Shown one piece after another: positions 8,826 to 17,324 of a stretch of 59,743 bases of DNA (positions are counted from its first letter, which is position 1; every line of letters begins with the position of its first letter). The notes beneath the pieces were generated by a model that saw only the letters and a program-made list of their open reading frames with translations, ran no database searches and had not been told where the DNA came from. The stretch spans positions 102,045 to 161,787 of the forward strand of contig PAWM01000016.1 in the NCBI GenBank assembly GCA_002714185.1, given 5' to 3'. This DNA is from Flavobacteriales bacterium. GTDB lineage: Bacteria; Bacteroidota; Bacteroidia; Flavobacteriales; TMED113. A program made the translations under genes and the position numbers.

Positions 8826-10708
8826 AATATTCTTCCTAAATTTTGTTGTATTTTCTTTTCTACCTTACTTAACTGAGTAAATTTTTTAATTAATGTTGGA
8901 TTTGTAGCATTGGATTCTTTAAGCTCTAACATAATTTCCTGAAGTATTTGTTGTACTCTTTTTAACTTAAATCTTAAAATCGCTTCTTTTGTCACCTTAA
9001 ATAAAATATCTTCTTCTTGAACAACAATAATATCTTTATTTTCCCAACTTCCTAATAAATACCTATCAGTAAGTATATAAGCCGTAAAACTTCTTAATTC
9101 ATCATTACTATGATTAAGGAAATAATCTTTGGAAAAGTTTTGATTAACACTAATCTTTTCTTTTATAATTGTTAATACTTGATTAAAAATTGGTATAGAA
9201 AATGTGCTATTTATATCTTTACTATCTTTTGCTAGTTCTGATAGAATAAAATCTGCAATAGAAAACCCACGACCATTAATTGTTACTTTATGCTTAAACC
9301 CATATGCAATTAACAACCTAATTAATTGTAATTCCTCTATGTAATTCTTACTAAGTTTTTCAAAATCATATTTTGCATCATTTACAATGCTAGGTTCAAT
9401 TTTATTCTTTTTATATTTCAAACCGTTTGTATGATTTTTTAATTGAACGTCAAGTTCTGCTAATAAGTTATTTTCTGAAATATCTAATTTTTTACTTGCT
9501 TCTTTTATATGAAAACTTCTTGAAATTGAATCAGACATTAAAGAAATAGTTGCAATAATACTTTTTGTTGTATTAATTAATGTCTCTGTGTCATTATGTT
9601 CACTTAACTGACACTTAAAATCAATAAAATTCATAGTATGATTTTGGATATATTGATCAATATCATTTTGACTTCCTTCAATTAAAAAAGAAGCAGGATC
9701 TTCGCCTGGAGGTAACTGAAGTATTTTTGGCTGCATTCCCTCATTCACAGTTGCATCTATAGCCTTTAAGGTTGCACTTATTCCCGCTTTATAAGAATCA
9801 AATAAAATGGTAATATTATTAGTGAACCGATGGATTAATCTTATTTGCTCTTTAGTCAATGCAGTACCACAACTTGAAACTACATTTTTAATTCCAAACT
9901 TGAATAATGCCATAACATCAGTATAGCCTTCAACTATATAACAAAAATCCATTTTCTTAATAGATTTTTTTGCAAGATGCATTCCGTATAAAATTTTACT
10001 TTTCTGATACAAATCAGATGTGTCTGAATTTAAATACTTTGCTACTTTTAATTTATTATCCAAGATTCTTGCACCAAAACCTAAAACATCGCCATTCAGA
10101 CTATGGATGGGGAATATGATTCTACCTCCAAATCTTATATTTTCATTTTTATTTAACACATTTGATTGCTGTAAATAACTAATATTATAGCCTAATTTTT
10201 TTAATTCTTTTGCTACTTGATTGTCAGATTTCCCGCAATAACCTATTTCGAATAATTTTAATGTTTCATTAGTAAATCCCCTAGCAGACAAATAATTTAG
10301 AGCTCTCTTTTCTTTTGAAAATAAATTTTTCACAAAAATATCTTTTGTAAAATTTAGCACTATTATTGCTGCTTGCCTCTCATTCTCTTTTTCTTGTTGT
10401 CTAGAGTCAATTTCTATATATTCAACATTAATACTATATTTCTTCGCTAAAAATAATAATGCTTCTGGGTAAGAATATTGTTCATGCTCCATTAAAAATG
10501 AAATCACATTTCCTCCTTTACCTGAACTAAAATCTTTCCATATTTCTTTAGCCGGAGATACTACAAAGGAAGGGGTTTTTTCATCGCTAAATGGACTTAG
10601 GGCTTTGTAATTTGCTCCTGTTTTTTTTAAAGCAACAAACTCAGCAATTACATCTTCAATTACAACTGTATTAAAAATTTCATCTATTGTCTTTTGTGAA
10701 ATCTTCAT
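8822..10708 (-). CDS. dnaG: DNA primase, with all N-terminal zinc ligands replaced
   Basis: Makes RNA primers at the replication fork. Domains in order: CHC2-type zinc-finger fold (about 1-95), catalytic core with TOPRIM (YIVEGYTDVMALF, then ILFDSYKAGISATLKAID) and a C-terminal DnaB-binding helical domain. The four zinc ligands are replaced: SPFS for CPFH (Ser38, Ser41) and KDFSSG for KCFGCG (Asp59, Ser62). I believe zinc loss is usual in Flavobacteriia. More unusual, the TOPRIM DxD reads Asp304-Ser305-Tyr306; Tyr306 (TAT, codon 9793-9791) stands where a metal-binding Asp (GAT) is expected. Full length (628 residues) and otherwise intact. Confidence 0.93.
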   Translation of the reverse strand: MKISQKTIDEIFNTVVIEDVIAEFVALKKTGANYKALSPFSDEKTPSFVVSPAKEIWKDFSSGKGGNVISFLMEHEQYSYPEALLFLAKKYSINVEYIEIDSRQQEKENERQAAIIVLNFTKDIFVKNLFSKEKRALNYLSARGFTNETLKLFEIGYCGKSDNQVAKELKKLGYNISYLQQSNVLNKNENIRFGGRIIFPIHSLNGDVLGFGARILDNKLKVAKYLNSDTSDLYQKSKILYGMHLAKKSIKKMDFCYIVEGYTDVMALFKFGIKNVVSSCGTALTKEQIRLIHRFTNNITILFDSYKAGISATLKAIDATVNEGMQPKILQLPPGEDPASFLIEGSQNDIDQYIQNHTMNFIDFKCQLSEHNDTETLINTTKSIIATISLMSDSISRSFHIKEASKKLDISENNLLAELDVQLKNHTNGLKYKKNKIEPSIVNDAKYDFEKLSKNYIEELQLIRLLIAYGFKHKVTINGRGFSIADFILSELAKDSKDINSTFSIPIFNQVLTIIKEKISVNQNFSKDYFLNHSNDELRSFTAYILTDRYLLGSWENKDIIVVQEEDILFKVTKEAILRFKLKRVQQILQEIMLELKESNATNPTLIKKFTQLSKVEKKIQQNLGRIF

Positions 10709-11670
10709 TTTTTTCTTTTAATTAAAAAATTTAATAATTCAAGTGTTGCATTTTTATATTTACTATTATTAAAATTTTTCAAAATTAATACCGCTTTTTT
10801 ATAATGATTCTCTATTATGTGTTCTGCTTTTTCTAATCCTTGATATTTCTCAACTAATTTACAAACCTGATTAAGTTCTTCTACAGAATTATTTTTTTTT
10901 CTTAAAATTCTAAAAGTTGAATTTTTCTCTAAAAAATTCATATCCCTCAATGAGTATAATAATGGTAAATTTATTTTTCCTTCTTGTATATCATTTCCAT
11001 ATTGTTTACCGCTATGATTAGAAAAATTATAATCTAATATATCATCTTTTATTTGAAATAATAAACCTATGATTGAACCTAATTCTATTAAATTTTGAAT
11101 ATCATCTGGGTTTCCATCGTGTTTAAGTCCACCAACATGGAAAGCACATTCAAAGAGTGATCCTGTTTTTAACTTTATAATTTTAAAATAATCCTCCTCG
11201 GTTAAATTTAATTTTTTTGTTTTTTCAATTTGCATCAACTCACCTTCTACAATTTTTTGAACAACTGTAGATATTGCATCTAAAACATCAAAATCTTTAT
11301 TTTGAACAGCTAATTTTAAACCTTTTGCTAAAAAATAATCCCCAGAAAGCACACTAATCTTATTCTTCCAAATCGCATTAATTGAAAATTTTGATCTTCG
11401 AATATTTGCATCATCTACAATGTCATCATGTATAAGTGTTGCTGTGTGTAAAAGCTCAATTAGTATAGATGATCTGTAAGTTTTTTCATTTATATTGTTA
11501 ATTAGACCTGATGCTAGAATTGTACAAATTGGTCTAATTTTCTTTCCTGAATTCTTACTTATATAACTTGTTACTTTGTATAGTAAACTAGCTTTAGTTG
11601 ATAAAATAATTTTAAATTTTTTATCAAACTCATTGAGTTCTTTTGCAATTATATTTTGAAATTCAATCAC
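10705..11670 (-). CDS. Polyprenyl diphosphate synthase (trans-isoprenyl, long chain)
   Basis: Elongates allylic diphosphates with IPP, probably making the side chain of menaquinone. The two aspartate-rich motifs are clear: LIHDDIVDDANIRR (first) and LFQIKDDILDY (second), with KKIRPICTILAS before the first. 321 residues, full length. It overlaps dnaG and rlmN by 4 and 1 bp. Exact chain length (IspB-like) cannot be read from the sequence. Confidence 0.9.
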   Translation of the reverse strand: MIEFQNIIAKELNEFDKKFKIILSTKASLLYKVTSYISKNSGKKIRPICTILASGLINNINEKTYRSSILIELLHTATLIHDDIVDDANIRRSKFSINAIWKNKISVLSGDYFLAKGLKLAVQNKDFDVLDAISTVVQKIVEGELMQIEKTKKLNLTEEDYFKIIKLKTGSLFECAFHVGGLKHDGNPDDIQNLIELGSIIGLLFQIKDDILDYNFSNHSGKQYGNDIQEGKINLPLLYSLRDMNFLEKNSTFRILRKKNNSVEELNQVCKLVEKYQGLEKAEHIIENHYKKAVLILKNFNNSKYKNATLELLNFLIKRKK

Positions 11671-12710
11671 TATTTATTCTGAGTTGCAAGTTGTCCACAA
11701 GCGGCACCAATATCTTCTCCGCGGCTTCTTCTTAATTTAGCTAAAATGTTATTTTTTTCTAACATTTCTAAAAATATATTTGTTTTTTTAATAGTAGACT
11801 TTTGATATTTTATTCCTTCCACCTTATTATATTCTATCAAATTGACTTTGCTTGGTATTTTTTTGCAAAATTCAACTAATGCTTGAGCATCTTCAATAGA
11901 ATCATTAAAATCCTTTAACATAACATATTCGTATGTCGGTTTAATTTTTGTTTTATCATAAAAATACTTTAATGCTAGTTCTAAATTTGATAAATTATTA
12001 GTCTCATTTATTGCCATAATTTTACTCCGTTTTTTATCAATTGCTGAGTGCAAAGATATTGCTAAATTAAAATTGGGCTCGAGGTCTGCAATTTTTTTAA
12101 TCATTTTTGTTATACCTACTGTAGATACTGTAATTCTTTTTCCTGACAAAGCCATACCCCTAGCAGATGTAATATGTTTTATACTCATTATGACATTATG
12201 GAAATTTAATAATGGTTCTCCCATGCCCATGTATACAATATTAGTAATCGCTTTATTATATCTGCTTAAAGCATATTGATTGATTAAAAAAACTTGATCA
12301 TAAATTTCACCTGCTGTTAAATTTCGATCTAATTTTAATTTACCAGTAGCACAAAAATTACAAGCTAAACTACATCCTGCTTGTGAAGAAATACAAACTG
12401 TCAATCTGTTTAACTGAGGGATTAATACTCCTTCTACTACATTAGCATTATCCATTTTAAATAAAAACTTCACGGTCCCATCTGAACTTATGGTTGTATT
12501 TGAAATATAAACAGATTTTACTATAAAATTTTCTTTTAATAACTCTCTTTCTGATTTACTAAGATTCAGCATCTTATTAAAATCTAACTGGTGATGCTTC
12601 CAAATCCATTCAATTACTTGAGTTGCCCTATATTGTGGAGACTTATGATTCATAAAAAATGATTCTAATTCATTTTTTTCAACTGCTCTAATATCTTTTT
12701 TATTTATCAT
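11670..12710 (-). CDS. rlmN: 23S rRNA (adenine(2503)-C2) / tRNA methyltransferase
   Basis: Radical SAM enzyme methylating A2503 of 23S rRNA (and A37 in some tRNAs). The 4Fe-4S cysteines are C113, C117 and C120 in AGCSLACNFCATG. The methyl-carrying second cysteine is Cys338, in RRSRGEDIGAACGQLA near the C-terminus. GMGEPLLN and the NLAISLHSA strand are also present. 346 residues; overlaps ispD by 4 bp. Confidence 0.96.
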   Translation of the reverse strand: MINKKDIRAVEKNELESFFMNHKSPQYRATQVIEWIWKHHQLDFNKMLNLSKSERELLKENFIVKSVYISNTTISSDGTVKFLFKMDNANVVEGVLIPQLNRLTVCISSQAGCSLACNFCATGKLKLDRNLTAGEIYDQVFLINQYALSRYNKAITNIVYMGMGEPLLNFHNVIMSIKHITSARGMALSGKRITVSTVGITKMIKKIADLEPNFNLAISLHSAIDKKRSKIMAINETNNLSNLELALKYFYDKTKIKPTYEYVMLKDFNDSIEDAQALVEFCKKIPSKVNLIEYNKVEGIKYQKSTIKKTNIFLEMLEKNNILAKLRRSRGEDIGAACGQLATQNK

Positions 12711-13495
12711 TTAAGATTTTTTACAAATTCATAAATAGTTGGTGCAATTAGATAATCTAAATCCGTTGTAATTTTTATATTATATTCTCTCCCGTGTTCT
12801 ATGTTGACAAGAGCTTCTGTTTTAGAAGCCTCATATATACCAGCATCATCAAATAAATACTTAGAATCTAAAATATCATTATCATTATATTTTGCAAATT
12901 CATAATTAATTTTAATATAGCTGTCATATATGTCTTTTAAATAAAATACTTGTGGAGTTTGTGTAATAATATATTGTCTTCTATCTTGGGCTAAATTTAC
13001 TGATGAATTTTCAAGACTGATTTTTCTTAAAGAGTTTTTTAATTTAATTGCTGGAATAGCTATACCTTTTTTTTTAGCAATTTTAATTAAATTTAAAATT
13101 AATTTTTTATCAATAAATGGACGGGCTGCATCATGAATACTAACAATATCATTGAAATGATTTGACTTTGTAGATTTTGATAATTGTTTAGCAACTATTT
13201 TTTCTTGATTAATTTTTTCTAAGCCATTCCAAACAGATGATGTGCGACTATTGCCTCCAATGTATATTTTATGTTTTATTTTAAAATTATAATTTTTACA
13301 TAATTTTTTCCAAAAATCTAAATAATTTTTAGGCAATGCAATATAAATTTTACAACTGGGATCTGCATCCTTAAATGCAAGGATACTATGCATAATAATT
13401 GGTAAATTATTAATTAGTAAAAATTGTTTTGGGATTTGACTATTTTTTAATCTACTACCTTTTCCTGCTGCTAATATTAACACATAATGAATCAT
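12707..13495 (-). CDS. ispD: 2-C-methyl-D-erythritol 4-phosphate cytidylyltransferase
   Basis: Third step of the MEP isoprenoid pathway: MEP + CTP to CDP-ME. The N-terminal nucleotide-binding loop LAAGKGSRLKNSQIPKQF and the IHDAARPFI motif are intact. 262 residues, somewhat longer than the usual 225-235 because of a lysine-rich insert near residues 105-120. The pathway is also represented in this window by ispG and a polyprenyl synthase. Confidence 0.92.
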   Translation of the reverse strand: MIHYVLILAAGKGSRLKNSQIPKQFLLINNLPIIMHSILAFKDADPSCKIYIALPKNYLDFWKKLCKNYNFKIKHKIYIGGNSRTSSVWNGLEKINQEKIVAKQLSKSTKSNHFNDIVSIHDAARPFIDKKLILNLIKIAKKKGIAIPAIKLKNSLRKISLENSSVNLAQDRRQYIITQTPQVFYLKDIYDSYIKINYEFAKYNDNDILDSKYLFDDAGIYEASKTEALVNIEHGREYNIKITTDLDYLIAPTIYEFVKNLK

Positions 13496-13504
13496 AGAAA
13501 GATT

Positions 13505-14563
13505 CTATTCAATAATTAACATACAATCTCCGTAACTTAAAAAGTTATATTTTTCTTTTATTGCTTCTTTATATGCTTTCATTATTAAATCATGACCTGC
13601 AAAAGCAGAAACAAGCATAAGTACCGTTGACTTAGGAGAGTGGAAATTTGTTAATAATGAATTTGCTATCTGAAATTGGTATGGAGGAAAAATAAATTTA
13701 TTTGTCCATCCTTGATACGGTTTTAAAGTGCCATAAGAAGAAACCGGGGTTTCGATTGCTCTTATTGTAGTCGTACCGATTGCACAAATTCTTTTTTTAT
13801 TTGCAAGCCCATTATTAACTATCTTAACAATACTATCATCAATAAAAACTTCTTCTGAGTCCATTTTATGTTTTGAAAGATCTTCAACTTCTACAGGTCT
13901 AAATGTTCCTAATCCAATATGGAGAGTAAGTTCAGGGATGTGGACTCCTAAAATTTCTAATTTTTTTAACATAATTTTACTAAAATGTAAACCTGCAGTT
14001 GGAGCAGCAACAGCACCTTTATGTTTTGCATAAACAGTCTGGTATTTTTCTTCATCATCAGCTGTTGGCTCTCTGTTTATGTATTTTGGTAATGGAGTTT
14101 GACCCAATAATTCAATTTTCTTTTTAAACTCTTCATATGGAGCATCATGTAAAAATCTTAGCGTTCTTCCCCTGGATGTTGTATTATCAATCACCTCCGC
14201 AATTAATTCGTCATTTTCTCCAAAATATAATTTATTTCCTATTCTGATTTTACGTGCTGGATCTACAAGCACATCCCATAATCTACTTTCTTTATTTAAT
14301 TCTCTCATTAAAAAAACTTCGATTTTAGCCCCAGTCTTTTCTTTATTGCCATATAATCGAGCCGGTATAACTTTTGTGTTATTAAATATCATAACATCCT
14401 CCTTACTAAAATAATCCAATAAATCTTTGAACTTTTTATGTTCTATAGTACCTTTAGTTTTATTAATTACCATCATTCTAGAATCATCTCGATTCAATAA
14501 AGGTTTTGTTGATAATCGTTCTGTAGGTAAATTGAAATCAAATTGAGAAAGTTTAAGCTTCAT
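13505..14563 (-). CDS. queA: SAM:tRNA ribosyltransferase-isomerase
   Basis: Transfers and isomerises the ribosyl part of SAM to 7-aminomethyl-7-deazaguanine in tRNA, the penultimate step to queuosine. The 352-residue protein has the family opening [15 protein letters not shown], the central [14 protein letters not shown] and [19 protein letters not shown], and the C-terminal [18 protein letters not shown]. It lies between truB and ispD on the minus strand, with a 77-bp gap (14564-14640) to truB. Confidence 0.96.
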   Translation of the reverse strand: MKLKLSQFDFNLPTERLSTKPLLNRDDSRMMVINKTKGTIEHKKFKDLLDYFSKEDVMIFNNTKVIPARLYGNKEKTGAKIEVFLMRELNKESRLWDVLVDPARKIRIGNKLYFGENDELIAEVIDNTTSRGRTLRFLHDAPYEEFKKKIELLGQTPLPKYINREPTADDEEKYQTVYAKHKGAVAAPTAGLHFSKIMLKKLEILGVHIPELTLHIGLGTFRPVEVEDLSKHKMDSEEVFIDDSIVKIVNNGLANKKRICAIGTTTIRAIETPVSSYGTLKPYQGWTNKFIFPPYQFQIANSLLTNFHSPKSTVLMLVSAFAGHDLIMKAYKEAIKEKYNFLSYGDCMLIIE

Positions 14564-14640
14564 TTTAGAATTGCATTATATTTAATTGATCGCAAATATA
14601 CAAAATATCAAATTTAAATTCTTTGTTAAATTTTTCTATT

Positions 14641-15328
14641 CTATAATGAGTTAATTATTTTATCCATTTCAACAGCTTTAGATAATTTAAAATCTCCAAC
14701 TTGAGTACGTTTTAAGCTAAATAAATATGCTCCACACAGTAATTTCTTGCCTATATCATTGGCTAAACTTCTAATATATGTTCCTTTACTACATTCAACT
14801 TCAAATTCAATATATGGTAAGTTTATACTTTTTATAGATAGTTTTTTAATATAAATTTTTCTTGGTTTTAATTCAATATTAATTTCGCCTCTACGAGCTT
14901 TCTTGTAAACTCTCTCTCCTGCAACTTTAATTGCGGAATAAATCGGTGGTGTTTGGATTTGTTCACCAATAAATTGTTGAAAAACATTTTTTATATCAAC
15001 TAATGAAATATTTGTATATGTTTTTTTATTTTTTTCCTTAGTTTCAGAATCAAAACTATCAGTTGAACATCCTATTTTAATAACACCCACATATTTCTTA
15101 TCTAGAACTTCAAAAAGCTTCATCATCTTTGTTTTTGAACCTGTACAAATCACCAATAATCCCGAAGCTTTTGGGTCAAGTGTGCCAGCATGACCAACCT
15201 TAATTTTAGGTATATTATATTTTTTTTTTTATTAAACCTCGGATTTTCTTTACAACATCGAATGATGTCCAATCTAGAGGTTTGTTTACCAAAATAATCT
15301 TTGATGTCTGTTCAATCTTTGTAATCAT
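14641..15328 (-). pseudogene. truB: tRNA pseudouridine(55) synthase, frameshifted at a run of eleven A
   Basis: Would isomerise U55 in the T-loop of tRNAs. It reads in two frames. Frame 1 starts at ATG 15328, with MITKIEQTSKIILVNKPLDW and KKIRGLIKKK, and stops at TAA just after an 11-A run (T at 15220-15230 on the + strand). Frame 2 gives YNIPKIKVGHAGTLDPKASG, which contains the catalytic Asp in GTLDP, then the rest of TruB to 14641 including FIGEQIQTPPIYSAIKVAGE and ECSKGTYIRSLANDIG. With ten A the gene would be whole. ATG 15328 overlaps the uppP stop as ATGA, supporting this start. Sequencing error, true mutation or slippage-corrected gene are all possible. Confidence 0.9.
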
Positions 15329-16119
15329 AAAATGAAAATCCAAAAAGAAATACCAAGCAAGACACAATAATAGCCGAAAAACTTTAAATTATTTTTTTGA
15401 ACTAATACTATCATATATTTACATGCAAATAATCCTGAAAAAAAAGCAGCAAAGAAAGATAATAATAAACCCTTAATTTCTACTTGTTCCAATGTACTCG
15501 GAGATGATAAAAATTCAAAAATCTTTAAAAAAGATCCCCCTAAGATTGGAGCTAAACCCATAAGAAATGAAAATTCTGCTGCATCATCTCTATTGATTTT
15601 AAGAAATAAAGCTGTTGAAATAGTAGCTCCAGATCTTGATACACCTGGAATTATTGCTAATGCTTGAGCTAAACCAATTAATAAAGCATCTAAATAACCA
15701 ATTTTTTTATCTGATTTTATAAAAAATTGAGTTATGAATAATACAGAACCCGTTAATACTAACATAATACATACTAAATGGGTTGCATTTTTAAAAATCA
15801 AATCTATGTTTTTACTAAACACTAAATATATAAGCAATGTAGGTATGGACGAAATTGCAAGTTTAATTAAAAAAGAAAACTCATTTTTATTATTATCTGT
15901 AATAACTCCAATCAACATTTTTTTTATCCTATTTCTATATACAATAATTGTGCTTAAAGCGGTAGCAAGATGAACAATAATAAATAATAATAAGGGTTCC
16001 TCTTGTGCGATATTAGATATGTAAGAAAATAATTCAAGGTGTCCACTGCTACTTATAGGGAAAAACTCTGTTAGACCCTGAATTAAACCTAAAAAAATAT
16101 ACTTAATTTGTTCAATCAT
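15325..16119 (-). CDS. uppP: Undecaprenyl-diphosphatase (BacA family)
   Basis: Inner-membrane enzyme recycling undecaprenyl pyrophosphate for cell-wall synthesis. Diagnostic motifs: LIQGLTEFFPISSSGHLEL at the N-terminus and IPGVSRSGATI in the middle, with about eight membrane segments. The frame is open from 16149, but ATG 16119 (MIEQIKYIF) is the family start and overlaps the upstream DUF3098 gene by only 8 bp. Followed by truB with an ATGA overlap. Confidence 0.95.
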   Translation of the reverse strand: MIEQIKYIFLGLIQGLTEFFPISSSGHLELFSYISNIAQEEPLLLFIIVHLATALSTIIVYRNRIKKMLIGVITDNNKNEFSFLIKLAISSIPTLLIYLVFSKNIDLIFKNATHLVCIMLVLTGSVLFITQFFIKSDKKIGYLDALLIGLAQALAIIPGVSRSGATISTALFLKINRDDAAEFSFLMGLAPILGGSFLKIFEFLSSPSTLEQVEIKGLLLSFFAAFFSGLFACKYMIVLVQKNNLKFFGYYCVLLGISFWIFIL

Positions 16120-16351
16120 TATAGAATATTGCAAACACCATACCAACATATCCTAAAAGGATGATAATTGGTGCTAGGACAATCCGTTGAAAAGAAAAAA
16201 TAGCAGGATTGAAGTCAAAATCATTCTGGCCTCCACCGCCAATCATAAAAATAAATCCTAAACACAACAAAAATATACTAATTAATAAAATAATATAATT
16301 TCCTTTGGAAAAAAGGAAGGATTTTCTGTTTTTTTCTCTGATTTTATTCAT
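16112..16351 (-). CDS. DUF3098 domain-containing small membrane protein
   Basis: A 79-residue protein with two membrane helices separated by a conserved-looking polar stretch, FMIGGGGQNDFDFNPAIFSF. This layout and its position between ftsX and uppP match DUF3098 of Bacteroidota. Function unknown; a role with FtsX or in envelope biogenesis is only suggested by context. Confidence 0.8.
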   Translation of the reverse strand: MNKIREKNRKSFLFSKGNYIILLISIFLLCLGFIFMIGGGGQNDFDFNPAIFSFQRIVLAPIIILLGYVGMVFAIFYND

Positions 16352-16363
16352 AAATATGGTTAA

Positions 16364-17242
16364 TTATTTATATAATTCATCTGTTTTTAAATTTAAATAC
16401 TTCCTAACACAGATTAATGTACTTAATAACGAAATAGTTAAATTAATAATAGAAGTAATTATCGTTAAATATATCAATTGATTCCATAATATAAAATTTT
16501 TAAATTCAGGAATTTGATTAATAATTAAAAATAATAGGCATAGTAGTAGAAAGTTTCCAATCAGACACGCAATAATGGTTAAGATTAAGTTAGATTTTAA
16601 AAAAGGCTTTTGAATAAATTTTTTTGTAGCACCAACTAACTGCATAGTTTTTATAATAAATCTTTTTGAATAAATCGTTAGTCTAATATTACTATTAATT
16701 AGTATAAATGCAATCATAAAAAAGAATATTGAAATTATTATAAAAAACAAACCTAATTTCTGCAAATTATTCTCTAATAAAAAAATAATATCTTCATCAT
16801 ATATTACATCTTCAATTTCATTGTATTTATTAAAAATTTCTATGTTTTCTATTGGACTAGTATTTTCTATAAAATCTGCAAAATATCTAATTTCAATAAT
16901 ATTTTTTAGGGGGTTTTTGCCTAAAATATTTAAAAAATCTTCTCCTAAATTCTCTTTCAGCTCTTGTGCAGACTGAGCTTTAGAAATAAAATTAACTGAC
17001 TTTACTCCATCTAATAAAGTCAAAGACTTAATTAATTGTTGTGTCTCTAATTCTGGAACATCATTATTTATAATTAAATTAAAACTTATGTTTTCTTTCA
17101 GAGTGTCACTTAAATTATTGTAATTAATAGCAACAACACCTAAAATACCCATAACTAAAACAGAAAATGTAGAAGCTAATAAAACTGAAATTTTGGAAGT
17201 CAGTAACCTTTTTTTGAAAAAATTTTCTGTTTTTAAAACCAT
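16364..17242 (-). CDS. ftsX: Cell division protein FtsX
   Basis: Permease-like partner of FtsE that controls peptidoglycan hydrolases at the septum. 292 residues: one N-terminal membrane helix (about 18-38), a periplasmic domain (about 40-165) and three C-terminal membrane helices with the MacB/FtsX-type segment KRFIIKTMQLVGATKKFIQK between the first two. ftsE is not adjacent. First gene of the long minus unit; the gap to leuS (17243-17324) holds divergent promoters. Confidence 0.9.
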   Translation of the reverse strand: MVLKTENFFKKRLLTSKISVLLASTFSVLVMGILGVVAINYNNLSDTLKENISFNLIINNDVPELETQQLIKSLTLLDGVKSVNFISKAQSAQELKENLGEDFLNILGKNPLKNIIEIRYFADFIENTSPIENIEIFNKYNEIEDVIYDEDIIFLLENNLQKLGLFFIIISIFFFMIAFILINSNIRLTIYSKRFIIKTMQLVGATKKFIQKPFLKSNLILTIIACLIGNFLLLCLLFLIINQIPEFKNFILWNQLIYLTIITSIINLTISLLSTLICVRKYLNLKTDELYK

Positions 17243-17324
17243 GAATAATATTTATCACTTAATGTAATGAATTTATTTATTAATATATATATTAGTTTAT
17301 ACATTTTAATCATCTAAAATTTAC

